Origin: Bacteroidales bacterium | GTDB lineage: Bacteria > Bacteroidota > Bacteroidia > Bacteroidales > M50B96 | Assembly: GCA_018401015.1 (NCBI GenBank) | Contig: JAGYLP010000008.1 | Span: 1-33,943, forward strand | Direction of reading: 5' to 3' | Length of the DNA: 33,943 nt | Shown here: piece by piece, positions 9,312 to 18,930 of the stretch | Position numbering within the stretch: position 1 is the first letter of the stretch | How the letters are laid out: the number at the start of each line of letters is the position of its first letter | The notes under the pieces: generated by a model | Database searches by the model: none | What the model was told of the DNA's origin: nothing | What the model saw: only the letters and a program-made list of their open reading frames with translations | Position numbers and translations under genes: made by a program

Positions 9312-12099
9312 ATGCTTTAGACTGAAGCTTGCTCAGCAAGACCTTTATCTCGCAGTAGCCACGAGGCGACAAGGCCTCTAATTGACCATAATCCAACAAG
9401 TAATCCTTCGCACCCGAATCAGGGGTGAATTTATGACCATTAACACTTACCGCCGCAAGCTGATAACTCGAATAATCGAGTGAATCGGGATTCTCGTAGC
9501 GTACACTTAACCGCAACTTTCGGAAATTGCGCTCCATTACCAACCCTTGTCCATCCTGAAACCAGGAAGCCGGTAAACGTGGCACCAGACGCAAATTGCC
9601 CCATTGCCCTTGAATTCCAAAAACCGCTGTTGTCAGCGCCAAAACCATCCAGGTAGACGATCCGGTAAGATAGGCATAAGCGCCCCGGTTATCGGGTTCG
9701 AAAAAAGATGGAATTCCCGGGAAGAGCTTCGATTGAGCACTATCGGTTCCCATGCGAATCAACATTTGTAAGATTCGATAGCCTTCCTCGACAAAACCTT
9801 GTTCGTACAAAGCTTGCATCAACATGATGTTTTGCTGGCTCCATTTGCTGCCATGTTCCTTGTATCCATATATAAACCCGGAAACTCGGCCCATATTCAA
9901 ATCTAGCTTCGGATACGGGGTACACAATCGATAACCCGAAAAGTGACTTTCTGCCAGGTTATAATCCAGTGCCGGAAGAATTTGACGAATCCGTTTATCC
10001 GGAACAATTCCAGACAAAATAGGAATAACCTGAGAGGTTAAATCCATGCTTACCCCATCGTTTTGCACTCCGTGTTGTGCCCGACCAAGGTTGTTGTAAT
10101 GGCCATTAAAGAAACCTTCCGTTGGCGATAAGGAAACCCATTCATGTTCCAATAAATGCCGGGAAATCTCTTGATATTTATGGCGCAAGTCGGCCACTAA
10201 ATCAGCAATGGGGACTGATACTTTTTGCCCGCTCACCCGATAACTTACAAGATTAAAATAGCTATTCAGACGCTTATTCTTCGCTTCCACACTTTCCATC
10301 TCTGTGCGAGGTGCTTTCAAGTCGAGTAAGAGGATAATTTCTTCGAGCAGATCAATCGATTGCTGCTTATTCCATTGAGCCAGCACCTCCAGCATATCGG
10401 CTAAACGACGAAAGTTGGCCGCATAAAAGGATGTAAAACAAACCGATTCTCCTTTCTCGCGAGCCATGTCGTAGGTGTCGTTCCAATCGCCGCCTTCGAG
10501 CAATACATTTTGGTGTTCCCCTACGTGATAAAAGGCGCTTAGTTGCTGAATCAATACATGTTCCAACACCGTGCTTTGGTATACTTTCCCTGAAATATCG
10601 AGTTGCCAGTTACCATGGGAGGATTGGTAGTGTTCATCGTGACGTTTGCTCCGATAAATGTGTTTATCTTTCCAGAAAGGAATTTCGCGAAGCAGAAAAT
10701 TGAAATCACCCGTTTCATGCAAGTAAAACTGAAGCACATACACCGGCCATGCACCATGATCGCTCCAGGTGCGAGGGATATTGTTTCGGTCGGCAATAAA
10801 CTCACCCGGCTTTGTGCCAATTATGGTAGCATTCGATCCATCGATACGAATACCGCGGAAATTGTTTAACATTTCCTCGCGTGCACTCTCGGCGTCGAGT
10901 AAAAAGATGGAGATCAAGTCCTGCCATAAATCACGCCATCCGCGACCACCTCGTCCATAGCCAAAATCGGGCAAATAGGAATTTCCATAAACTTGCCTGC
11001 ATTTAAGCTGAAAATTAAGCCAGGGCAACAAACCATTGAGGGACTTATCGTTTGTTTCTACCCGCAAACTATTACCATAATCTTCCCAAAAGTTTAAGGT
11101 TTGCCGAAGGATTTCTTCCGACTGATAATGGCTACGATAAGTTTGAATCCAGCGGTCGAAATCAGCTTCTTGGTCGCTAATCCCATGAAGGATGACCCAG
11201 GTTTTACTTTCTCCGGGAGTTAATTCCACCTCGTCGAATCGGAATGCACCAATGGCTTCCTTTCCGTGCGGCAAGCCTTTGCTTTCCCATTGAGGGGGAA
11301 GGTTTCGATACACTGTTTCAGGATTATCGAGCGATCCTCCTTCGCCGATAAAATCGAGCATGTAGGGATAGAAAGCATTGGGAGCTTCTCCCTCAGGATC
11401 AAACCCATATATCAGGTATTGCATGTCGTTATGGCGATGTCCATGCTCATCGTGCACCATGCGCGGCTTTACACGAACGCCATGCGTATCGACCCAAACT
11501 TCCTGAAACATGGTAGTTACTTGTCGATGATCGCGAAAATGATCGGGATGACGAGCAAAGATGGGATTGGCAAAAAATGGAATCATGCGAATATTTCGAT
11601 CCGACTCGTTCGTAATTTTCACTAACATGATCTCTACCTGGTCGCCATTGGACGGAACAAATACTTTTGTTTCTGCCTGCAAAGACCATTTTCGATGTTT
11701 TCTACGAAGAGTAAAGCAGCCGGGCATTCCTTCCACCTCGGAATAATCCGCCTCGTTGGACCACTTACTCTTTCGTTGAAAAACGCTATTTCCGCTCAAC
11801 GACCAAGGTTCTTCCCCTACTACCCTGAGCCAAAAATTGCGTCCGCCAACATTCCGGTGCAATTCCTCTGTAACGGTTGCGGGAGTGAGGTAATGTTCAA
11901 AGTTTAGTGCGATATCGCCTTTAAGCTCCGGGTTTACGAAGCTTTTCATTCCTTGCGTATTGAATAAGGGGAAATAAAGTCGGGAAACATAATCGGCTTG
12001 AGGGGCAAGGAATTTCCCATTCGATTCATTGGTAAACTTCCAGAGTGGCCCTTCTGCTTTACGGGCCACTTTACCTCCCCAGGTATCGTCTATCTGCAT
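9310..12099 (-). CDS. GH94-like (clan GH-Q) beta-glucoside/oligoglucan phosphorylase, cytoplasmic
   Basis: The product is 929 residues with no signal peptide or lipobox. The N-terminal half is a beta-rich supersandwich. The catalytic (alpha/alpha)6 domain shows GRGWRDLWQD (about 380, like the GYRD-QD phosphate-site region of GH94), WSDHGAWP, then GGDWNDT with Asp538 as the predicted general acid, and later HNNLGRAQ-like, GYRLCTPYPKL and KEHGSKW segments. The family cleaves beta-glucosides with phosphate, giving alpha-glucose 1-phosphate (or another sugar phosphate). GH94 proper is often near 800 residues; the greater length and GH16 context leave GH149 or GH161 (beta-1,3-oligoglucan phosphorylases) as open alternatives. 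It is the last gene of the PUL and overlaps the terminator. Phosphorylase fold: confident; substrate: inference. Confidence 0.85.
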   Translation of the reverse strand: MQIDDTWGGKVARKAEGPLWKFTNESNGKFLAPQADYVSRLYFPLFNTQGMKSFVNPELKGDIALNFEHYLTPATVTEELHRNVGGRNFWLRVVGEEPWSLSGNSVFQRKSKWSNEADYSEVEGMPGCFTLRRKHRKWSLQAETKVFVPSNGDQVEIMLVKITNESDRNIRMIPFFANPIFARHPDHFRDHRQVTTMFQEVWVDTHGVRVKPRMVHDEHGHRHNDMQYLIYGFDPEGEAPNAFYPYMLDFIGEGGSLDNPETVYRNLPPQWESKGLPHGKEAIGAFRFDEVELTPGESKTWVILHGISDQEADFDRWIQTYRSHYQSEEILRQTLNFWEDYGNSLRVETNDKSLNGLLPWLNFQLKCRQVYGNSYLPDFGYGRGGRGWRDLWQDLISIFLLDAESAREEMLNNFRGIRIDGSNATIIGTKPGEFIADRNNIPRTWSDHGAWPVYVLQFYLHETGDFNFLLREIPFWKDKHIYRSKRHDEHYQSSHGNWQLDISGKVYQSTVLEHVLIQQLSAFYHVGEHQNVLLEGGDWNDTYDMAREKGESVCFTSFYAANFRRLADMLEVLAQWNKQQSIDLLEEIILLLDLKAPRTEMESVEAKNKRLNSYFNLVSYRVSGQKVSVPIADLVADLRHKYQEISRHLLEHEWVSLSPTEGFFNGHYNNLGRAQHGVQNDGVSMDLTSQVIPILSGIVPDKRIRQILPALDYNLAESHFSGYRLCTPYPKLDLNMGRVSGFIYGYKEHGSKWSQQNIMLMQALYEQGFVEEGYRILQMLIRMGTDSAQSKLFPGIPSFFEPDNRGAYAYLTGSSTWMVLALTTAVFGIQGQWGNLRLVPRLPASWFQDGQGLVMERNFRKLRLSVRYENPDSLDYSSYQLAAVSVNGHKFTPDSGAKDYLLDYGQLEALSPRGYCEIKVLLSKLQSKA

Positions 12100-12145
12100 A
12101 ATTGAATGAGCTTAAAATGAAATGAAGGACAAGCAATAGAATTAA

Positions 12146-13465
12146 TTATCGTATTAAGATAGGAATATTTGCGGTAGCTGCATTTCGCTGTGAATCGAAT
12201 GCATACACAAACACCCGATATTCACCCGGCTCGGATGGCAATGGCAATTTAACCGCGTTCAAGTCAGACTCGAGTCGCATCAGCGTATCAGGACGCTTCT
12301 CGAAGTCGCCTCCTTCACTTTGTTGATCGACCGGCACTTCGGCAAGCAATTCGAACACATATTCGAGCTCGTCGCCTTCGGGATCGGTCACCTGCGCGAA
12401 TAAGTTGAGTGTATCGCCCGGTGCAAAAACAGCTTCGTTGGTATTGGCTTGTGTTTGTAATTCAAACTCCTGAATTTGAGGCGCTCTGTTTTCGGGATAG
12501 GAACCCGTCCACAAATAGTGCATTACATCGACCGCTTCGGTTTTTTCACCCCCTTCGAGGAACATACCGTACCAAGTAGGAGTTCTTTCCTGTTTTTGTC
12601 CCCACAAAAACACGAACGAGCCGAGGCAATGCTGCTTGTCGGAGGCAATTACTTGTTGATAACGAGACAAATAGCTTTCTGCCTTTGTATGACTATTCTG
12701 TTCGTAGGGTCGTCCCCAAGAGGTTGTAGCTACCTCCCAATGTCCGGTTGCTCCCCATTCTGTAACCAAATAAGCTCCTTCGTAATTTGCCTCTTTGATA
12801 TATCGGGGCAGATTAACGATATCGCCATATAATTGAAAACTTAAGAAATCGAGATCGGGAGCCCTTTCGCTCACCGCTTGAATTTCCTGCTTACCAGCAC
12901 CTGCAAGCATGGTAGTAGTTAAGTGATACGGATCTAGTTCATGTATCATTTTGGAGATGTCGTTTACAGCATCCCAAACCTTGAGGTTCTCGTAATGCAG
13001 GTTAAGCTCATTTCCGATACCCCAGGCCAATAAGGCCGGATGATCTTTAAACTGAAGAACTTCAGCTTTGATGCGCTCGAATTGCTCCTGAACCTGCTCC
13101 GGATCGTTGTAATCGAAACCATGTCGTTCGCGCCCCACTTCCAGACCCATGCAAACCATTAAACCGTGTTCGAGAGCAGCATCGAGCATTTCCTGACCGG
13201 TAATAAATGCATCGCCGGTGCGCCAGGTGCGTATGGTATTACCGCCATGCCTTGCAACCGACGATGGATCTTTCCCTTCGAATCCGGCCCCTTTCACATA
13301 AAAAGGAACTCCATTCCTAAGCAAGGTGTACTGACCGTCTTCATGTTTAAGCCCCACCTTAACCGGCTTATTTTCAGCTGCTTCGCCATTAGCTTCTGGG
13401 GAACAAGATGCTATTGAAAATTGGAGCATAGCAAGTATTCCCCCGAGGAAGAGTAATTGTTTCAT
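12146..13465 (-). CDS. GH2-like TIM-barrel glycosidase lipoprotein, candidate GH158 endo-beta-1,3-glucanase
   Basis: The product is 439 residues. The signal peptide ends in SIASC (lipidated Cys21). Residues about 40-325 form a clan A (beta/alpha)8 barrel: NTIRTWRT on an early strand, WGIGNELN with acid/base Glu153, and LVTEWGATGHWE with nucleophile Glu236. Residues about 328-439 are beta-rich (APQIQEFELQTQ, FAPGDTLNLFAQVTDPEGD) and look like an Ig-like domain. Automated pipelines would probably call it a GH2 TIM-barrel protein, but the usual GH2 sandwich domains are absent. A barrel plus Ig-like domain in a GH16/GH3/SusCD locus resembles the laminarin-active GH158 enzyme of Bacteroides uniformis; that assignment is inference. 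It lies 40 nt downstream of the MFS gene and 46 nt upstream of the phosphorylase. Confidence 0.75.
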   Translation of the reverse strand: MKQLLFLGGILAMLQFSIASCSPEANGEAAENKPVKVGLKHEDGQYTLLRNGVPFYVKGAGFEGKDPSSVARHGGNTIRTWRTGDAFITGQEMLDAALEHGLMVCMGLEVGRERHGFDYNDPEQVQEQFERIKAEVLQFKDHPALLAWGIGNELNLHYENLKVWDAVNDISKMIHELDPYHLTTTMLAGAGKQEIQAVSERAPDLDFLSFQLYGDIVNLPRYIKEANYEGAYLVTEWGATGHWEVATTSWGRPYEQNSHTKAESYLSRYQQVIASDKQHCLGSFVFLWGQKQERTPTWYGMFLEGGEKTEAVDVMHYLWTGSYPENRAPQIQEFELQTQANTNEAVFAPGDTLNLFAQVTDPEGDELEYVFELLAEVPVDQQSEGGDFEKRPDTLMRLESDLNAVKLPLPSEPGEYRVFVYAFDSQRNAATANIPILIR

Positions 13466-13505
13466 AGAATCAGAGTTTTGGGTTGATGATGATTGGGAAA
13501 AAATC

Positions 13506-15071
13506 TTATTCAGTTTTGATTAATACTGCTTCGAGTTCTTCCAACGATTTATTTTTAGTTTCAGGTAATATCCTGGCAATAACGATTAATCCGAGGAAGG
13601 CAAAAACACCATAAATTAAAAAGGTAGTCGAGGAGCCTAGCGCATCGAGTTCCCAGGGAAAGACTAACTGCACGGTAAAACTGACAGCCGAGTTAATAAA
13701 ACCGACAAAGGAGATGGCTAATCCACGAATGTAATTAGGGAATATTTCGGAGAATAGCACCCACATTACCGGACCAATGGAGATGGCAAAGGAAGCAACA
13801 AACGCCAGAATCCCCAGGAGTACCAGAAGCGAATCCATGTGAGTAGCGTAAGCCATCATTTCGCTTTCGACCTGGGTATATTCACTTTCGGTTAGAAGGT
13901 CTTTAATGGCCGTTTTAAACTCGATATCGGATTCAAAACGCATACTTTGAATGGACGCTAATTTCATTCGAATATCTTCATGAGCAAAAAGAGCCACGTC
14001 CTCTTCATCTAATTCGTAATGAGCATTGGCAAATCCATAAGAAATTAAGAACATACTAATTGCTATCCCGCTCAACCCAAAGAGCAGCAAGACCTTGCGT
14101 CCAAATCGATCGATAAACAGAATAGCTAAAATGGTAAAGATGAGATTTGTAAGCCCTACCAGGCTCGCTTGAATAAAAGATGCATCGGCTCCGATCCCTG
14201 ATTGTTCAAAAATCATGGGAGCATAGAAAAAGACCGAATTGATTCCTGTTATTTGTTGGAGCACAGCGACTAAGATTCCAATGAGCAGGACTAATCGGAA
14301 GGCAGGCTTGAGCAATTCTTTCCAGGGTGTTTGTTTTTTTCCTTGTTCCTTTTCCAGGCCTTTTCTCACCAGCTCGAGATCGGCTATTGCCCGGCTCTCC
14401 GAGCTAACTTGCTGAAAAACAGCTAAGGCTTCCTGATCGCGTTTACACATAACCAACCAGCGTGGGCTTTCGGGAACCCTAAATAAACCCAACCAATAAA
14501 CCAGGGCAGGAATTGCTTCCAGACCAAGCATAAATCGCCAGGCTGTTTCTTTCAGATTCCAGTTGATAGCGAGCGAATAATCCGACTTACTCCAATCGAA
14601 GATGAGGTAATTGGTAAAAAATGCGAGGGATATCCCCAGCACAATATTCAATTGATTGAGCGAAACCAAGCGTCCGCGGATGTTGGGCGGAGCAATTTCG
14701 GCAATATACATGGGAGCAATAATAAGCGAAGCACCCACTCCGAAACCGCCAAGCATACGAGCAATTACGAGCAAGGTATAGCTCGGAGCCAGAGCACTGG
14801 CAATAGCAGAAACGGCATAGAACAAAGCTGCCCAACTCAACACTATTTTTCGGCCATACCGTGTACTTATAGGACCGGCCACCATCATCGCTAAGGTAGA
14901 AGTAAGGGTAAGCGAACTTACTACCCAACCTATTTGTACTTTGCTCAACTCGAATTGTGGCTCGATAAAACGAATCACTCCGGAAATTACCGAAGCATCG
15001 AAGCCCATGAGAAACCCACCTAGTGCGACAATAAGCGAGGTTTTTATCGTATATCGTTGTTGTTTCGTCAT
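13506..15071 (-). CDS. MFS sugar porter (SP family) permease, inner membrane
   Basis: The product is 521 residues with 12 predicted membrane helices. Sugar-porter signatures are present: RYGRKIVL after helix 2, GRLVSLNQLNIVLGI, PESPRWL closing helix 6, QQITGINSVFFYAP in helix 7, DRFGRKVLLL after helix 8 and PETKNKSLEELE after helix 12. Helices 9 and 10 are separated by an acidic stretch of roughly 60 residues (about 350-415) much longer than in E. coli XylE and predicted periplasmic. The likely role is uptake of glucose or short oligosaccharides made in the periplasm, feeding the cytoplasmic phosphorylase two genes downstream. It starts 3 nt after the GH3 stop, indicating translational coupling. 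Confidence 0.93.
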   Translation of the reverse strand: MTKQQRYTIKTSLIVALGGFLMGFDASVISGVIRFIEPQFELSKVQIGWVVSSLTLTSTLAMMVAGPISTRYGRKIVLSWAALFYAVSAIASALAPSYTLLVIARMLGGFGVGASLIIAPMYIAEIAPPNIRGRLVSLNQLNIVLGISLAFFTNYLIFDWSKSDYSLAINWNLKETAWRFMLGLEAIPALVYWLGLFRVPESPRWLVMCKRDQEALAVFQQVSSESRAIADLELVRKGLEKEQGKKQTPWKELLKPAFRLVLLIGILVAVLQQITGINSVFFYAPMIFEQSGIGADASFIQASLVGLTNLIFTILAILFIDRFGRKVLLLFGLSGIAISMFLISYGFANAHYELDEEDVALFAHEDIRMKLASIQSMRFESDIEFKTAIKDLLTESEYTQVESEMMAYATHMDSLLVLLGILAFVASFAISIGPVMWVLFSEIFPNYIRGLAISFVGFINSAVSFTVQLVFPWELDALGSSTTFLIYGVFAFLGLIVIARILPETKNKSLEELEAVLIKTE

Positions 15072-15074
15072 AGC

Positions 15075-17315
15075 TTAATCGATTACATGAAAGGTTTGGT
15101 ATTGGATTGATGCCTCATTAGGCCCTACTCCCAGGTAAAATTCGCCCGGTTCCAGCAAATAGTTTCCTTCTTCGTTATAAAATCCCAGGGCTTGAACCGG
15201 AATAGCAACCTTCACCTGCTTCTCCTCCCCAGACTGAAGCGAAACCCGCTCAAAATGAACCAGTTCCTTCACCGGCCGGGTCCTGCTCGCTACAAAATCG
15301 CGAAAATAAACCTGAACGATTTCTTCGCCGGCGAAGGAGCCCCTGTTTTGCAGGATAAATGTTAACTCTACGGTATCGCTTCGCGAAAATGTATCGCTAT
15401 TTAGATGTGGTTCGCTGTACGCGTATTCCGTATAGCTCAATCCGTAACCAAAAGGATAGGCAGGCAAGGAGCCAATATCGAGGTAATGATTGGTATTGGG
15501 GAGTGAAGTCTGAAAGAGTCGTTCGGGAATCGTTTCCATGGGGACATGGTTTCGTTCGTCAACGGGTCTGCCGGTGTTTTTGTGTGCGTAGTAAATGGGA
15601 ATTTGTCCTTCGGTTTGAGGGAAAGTAATGGGTAATTTCCCGGATGGATTTCGTTTACCGGAAATCAAATCGACCAAGGCCGAACCTCCCATTGATCCGG
15701 GATGCCACAGGTACAAAATAGCCTCAACGAATGGCTCCACCTCGCTCAGCACAAGCGGACGACCTGCCATAACCACCAGGACAATCGGTTTTCCAAGTTC
15801 CGCCAAATTTTGAATAAGTTTGGTTTGAGCTCCGGGCAAACCCAAGTGCGCCCTCGAGTGAGCTTCTCCGCTTAGAATCGATTCCTCGCCAACCACTACA
15901 ACCATTACATCCGAGTGGCGACCTGCCTCCAGAGCAGCATTTATCCCGCGAGTATCGGCTGATCGCGTGTTCGCTAAGGCTTTTTCGTAAAGAAGCTTAT
16001 TCGCCCCAATCCAATTGGTAAAGGCCATTTTCGGAGTTACTGTAAGGAGCGTATCTCCATCAAAAATCCAAGTCCCTAGCTGCTCGTAGCGATTATCGGC
16101 AAGGGGCCCAATTAATGCTAATTGCTGAATCGATTCTAGCTTCAGCGGAAGAATCTGCCCTTTGTTTTTAAGAAGAACAGCCGATTGCACCGCCAACTCC
16201 CGAGCGAGGTCCTCTCCCTTTCGCGGAGGACGTTGAGCTATAGTAGCCCTCCGCTCATCGTATTGAAACAGCCCCAATTTCATCTTTACTTCGAGAATTC
16301 TTCTTACGGAAGCCTCGAGCTGATTACGGGAAATTTTTCCCTCGGCCAAGAGTTTTTCCAATTCTCCGGAATAACACGAACCCGACATTTCCATGTCGAG
16401 CCCTGCGCCGATGGCTAAATGTGCTGCCTCAGCATCACTCGTAGCGAATCCATGATTTTTCAGTTCATGAACCGAGGCCCAATCACTCACAACAAAGCCC
16501 GGGTATCCCCATTGCTCCTTGAGTGTTTCCTGAATAAGGTATCGATTGGCAGTGGCTGGCACGCCATTCAATTCATGGAAGGCCGTCATAAAGGATGCAA
16601 CGGAGTGTTTGGCTGCTTCCCTAAATGGTCGAAAATGAATATTTTCCAAATCGATACGCGGAACGGCTACGGTGTTGTAATCGCGTCCGCCCTCCACAGC
16701 TCCATAGGCTGCAAAATGTTTGGCACAAGCTGCAAGCAAGGATTCAGGATAAAGCGAATCGCCTTGATAGGCTTTTACCATGGCCACTCCCATTTGCGCA
16801 GCGAGGAAGGGATCTTCGCCAAAGGATTCGGCAACTCGCCCCCATCTTGGATCGCGGGTAATATCGAGCATGGGTGAAAATGTCCAGTTAATTCCGGCTC
16901 TTGCAGCTTCCCGGGCACTATGGGCAGCGGCCGCCTGCACTAAATCCGGATTCCACGAAGCAGCCTGAGCGAGGTTAATGGGAAAAATCAGCTTAAAACC
17001 ATGAATTACGTCACGTCCGATTATAAGTGGAATTCCTTTCGGACTTTCATTCAAAGCAGTACGCTGAAATAGTTCAATGCGCTCCGGATTATTTTCGTTC
17101 AGCACACCTCCAATTTCACCCCGCCGTATAGCATTTAAGAAGGATTCTTCATCCTCTTTCGAAGGAGAGTTTACCAAGTTCATTTGCCCTACAAGCTCAG
17201 GCACCGACATTGACCTCAACATCGAATCCAATTCCCGGGATTGCTTTCCCTCCTCACCCGACGAACAGGCGGTAAGCACAAAGCCCCAAACTAAAACCAT
17301 CCAACCAAACCGCAT
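15075..17315 (-). CDS. bglX: GH3 beta-glucosidase (BglX type), lipoprotein
   Basis: The product is 746 residues with signal peptide and lipobox LTAC (Cys17). The full three-part GH3 layout is present: N-terminal barrel with KHFAAYGAVEGGRDY and nucleophile Asp278 in VVSDWAS; alpha/beta sandwich with GEESILSGEAHSRAHL, whose Glu in SGE fits the acid/base position; and a C-terminal FnIII-like domain (from about 650). Length and motifs match periplasmic BglX-type exo-beta-glucosidases. It would release glucose from the non-reducing end of imported or surface-made oligosaccharides. The gene lies 41 nt after SusD and 3 nt before the MFS permease. Linkage preference cannot be read from the sequence; beta-1,3 fits the neighbours. 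Confidence 0.92.
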   Translation of the reverse strand: MRFGWMVLVWGFVLTACSSGEEGKQSRELDSMLRSMSVPELVGQMNLVNSPSKEDEESFLNAIRRGEIGGVLNENNPERIELFQRTALNESPKGIPLIIGRDVIHGFKLIFPINLAQAASWNPDLVQAAAAHSAREAARAGINWTFSPMLDITRDPRWGRVAESFGEDPFLAAQMGVAMVKAYQGDSLYPESLLAACAKHFAAYGAVEGGRDYNTVAVPRIDLENIHFRPFREAAKHSVASFMTAFHELNGVPATANRYLIQETLKEQWGYPGFVVSDWASVHELKNHGFATSDAEAAHLAIGAGLDMEMSGSCYSGELEKLLAEGKISRNQLEASVRRILEVKMKLGLFQYDERRATIAQRPPRKGEDLARELAVQSAVLLKNKGQILPLKLESIQQLALIGPLADNRYEQLGTWIFDGDTLLTVTPKMAFTNWIGANKLLYEKALANTRSADTRGINAALEAGRHSDVMVVVVGEESILSGEAHSRAHLGLPGAQTKLIQNLAELGKPIVLVVMAGRPLVLSEVEPFVEAILYLWHPGSMGGSALVDLISGKRNPSGKLPITFPQTEGQIPIYYAHKNTGRPVDERNHVPMETIPERLFQTSLPNTNHYLDIGSLPAYPFGYGLSYTEYAYSEPHLNSDTFSRSDTVELTFILQNRGSFAGEEIVQVYFRDFVASRTRPVKELVHFERVSLQSGEEKQVKVAIPVQALGFYNEEGNYLLEPGEFYLGVGPNEASIQYQTFHVID

Positions 17316-17356
17316 ATCACCCTCGTTTTAGGTCCTTTTACAATTGCTACTGGATT

Positions 17357-18913
17357 TTAATAACCTTGATTTTGACGAAAAACACCACCCGACAAATCGA
17401 CTTCGGCTTGTGGTATCGGGAGGAAACCACGAGTTATCGGATTAAAGGTCACATCGAACAGTTGTTCGTCGCCTTCGTAGTTCGGACCATAGAGTCCCGT
17501 AACGGTAAGTTCTTGTTGGGCGAAATCCATTCCTTTGCGGATTACATCAAAATAGCGTAATCCTTCCAGGCTTAACTCCAGACGACGTTCGCGGTAAATA
17601 TTTTCTGCGGTAGCAGGAATACTTGGTAAGCTAACACGCGCGCGCACTCGATCGAGGTAAACTTGAGCATTTGGGCTTCCCAATTCAGCAGCCATGAGCA
17701 GTACATCGGAAAAACGAATGACTCGGAAATTGCTGGTTCGGTTCAGTTCAAACTGACCGTCGCCACCCCAATGTTCGGCATCGGATGAATATTTTTTGGA
17801 AAAATAGCCCGTATGCTGAAAACCTTTATCAAGGCTGCCATCGAGATCCTCTTCAAACAACACGGTATGTGCTAAACGCGGATCACCGGCCAGGTCGTCG
17901 ACCAATTTTTGATTCACGGTGGCAAAGCTCCAACCGCGGTCGTAATCGTCGGAGCCGGTAACACGTGGTCCTTGCATTTGAGCGGCCAAGTTGCCTTCTC
18001 CACCGCGTGGATAGTCCCAATCCCACCAAGGAGGAGTATCCCCATGTGAGATTTCAAAAACCGATTCGATACCAAATTCACCGGCCAATTGAAAGTTCAT
18101 GGCGTAATCGTTCAACAAATCGTGCCCGCTCGATGTAATTAGTTCTTCTAGATAAGCTAAGACTGCAGCTTGATCGATGGTTTGGTCACCTGCCATCAGG
18201 TCGCGCTGATAAACACCGGAGTAAAACAAATAGACCCTTGCCAGTAAGGCTTGGCTGGCCCATTTGCTAATGCGTCCGGCCTCCATCGGCGAAATTACCG
18301 CCGGTAAACCGGCCATGGCTTCTACCAGGTCGAGAGCAATCTGATTGTACACCTCTTCGGGGGTATTTTGTTCCTGCTCATATTCCGATGGTCCTTTGAT
18401 GGTTTCGGTAAGAAGTGGAATATTTTCGAAGAAACGGACTTGTTCAAAATAGAAGTAGGCACGTAAGAATTTGCATTCAGCAATTACTCGGGTTTTAAAC
18501 TCGTCGGTAGCGTCAATCTCTCCAATTTTTTCTAGCAGCAAGTTGGCTCGATAGATTCCAATGTAGTTTTTTATCCAGATGGAATGAACCAATGGATTTG
18601 TGGTTGGAATATTAAATGTATTGAGCTGATTTTCTTCCATTCCATCGTTCGCATCGGCACCTCCTGCAAAGGAATCGTCGGACAAGATATCGGAAACTGT
18701 CAGGAAGGGAGCCCAACTGACACCGGGCGACGATTGGTATCCGAGGACATCATAAACGGCCACTAAGGCACGCATGGCATCTTCTTCGGTTTGATAAAAG
18801 TTTGAGCTAACTTCCCGATCGAGCGGATATCTTTCCAGAAATTCGTCGTTACAACCTGAGAGGAGAACTAAGGAGAAAGCAGCAAAAAGGGTAATAATTG
18901 TATTCTTTTTCAT
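17357..18913 (-). CDS. susD: SusD/RagB-family outer-membrane glycan-binding lipoprotein
   Basis: The product is 518 residues with lipobox LLSGC (Cys21) followed by NDEFLERYPLDREVSSNFYQTEEDA, a typical SusD mature start. Helical TPR-like segments (ALVAVYDVLGYQ, CKFLRAYFYFEQVRFF, WASQALLARVYLFYSGVYQ) and the C-terminal RRLELSLEGLRYFDVIRKG and NPITRGFLPIPQAEVDL motifs are diagnostic of the family. SusD caps the SusC channel at the outer surface and delivers glycan. It begins 17 nt after the SusC stop, the usual tight SusC-SusD pairing. The symbol is used in the family sense; the ligand is not starch on this context. Confidence 0.95.
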   Translation of the reverse strand: MKKNTIITLFAAFSLVLLSGCNDEFLERYPLDREVSSNFYQTEEDAMRALVAVYDVLGYQSSPGVSWAPFLTVSDILSDDSFAGGADANDGMEENQLNTFNIPTTNPLVHSIWIKNYIGIYRANLLLEKIGEIDATDEFKTRVIAECKFLRAYFYFEQVRFFENIPLLTETIKGPSEYEQEQNTPEEVYNQIALDLVEAMAGLPAVISPMEAGRISKWASQALLARVYLFYSGVYQRDLMAGDQTIDQAAVLAYLEELITSSGHDLLNDYAMNFQLAGEFGIESVFEISHGDTPPWWDWDYPRGGEGNLAAQMQGPRVTGSDDYDRGWSFATVNQKLVDDLAGDPRLAHTVLFEEDLDGSLDKGFQHTGYFSKKYSSDAEHWGGDGQFELNRTSNFRVIRFSDVLLMAAELGSPNAQVYLDRVRARVSLPSIPATAENIYRERRLELSLEGLRYFDVIRKGMDFAQQELTVTGLYGPNYEGDEQLFDVTFNPITRGFLPIPQAEVDLSGGVFRQNQGY

Positions 18914-18930
18914 GGTCTTAGGTTCTTAGG

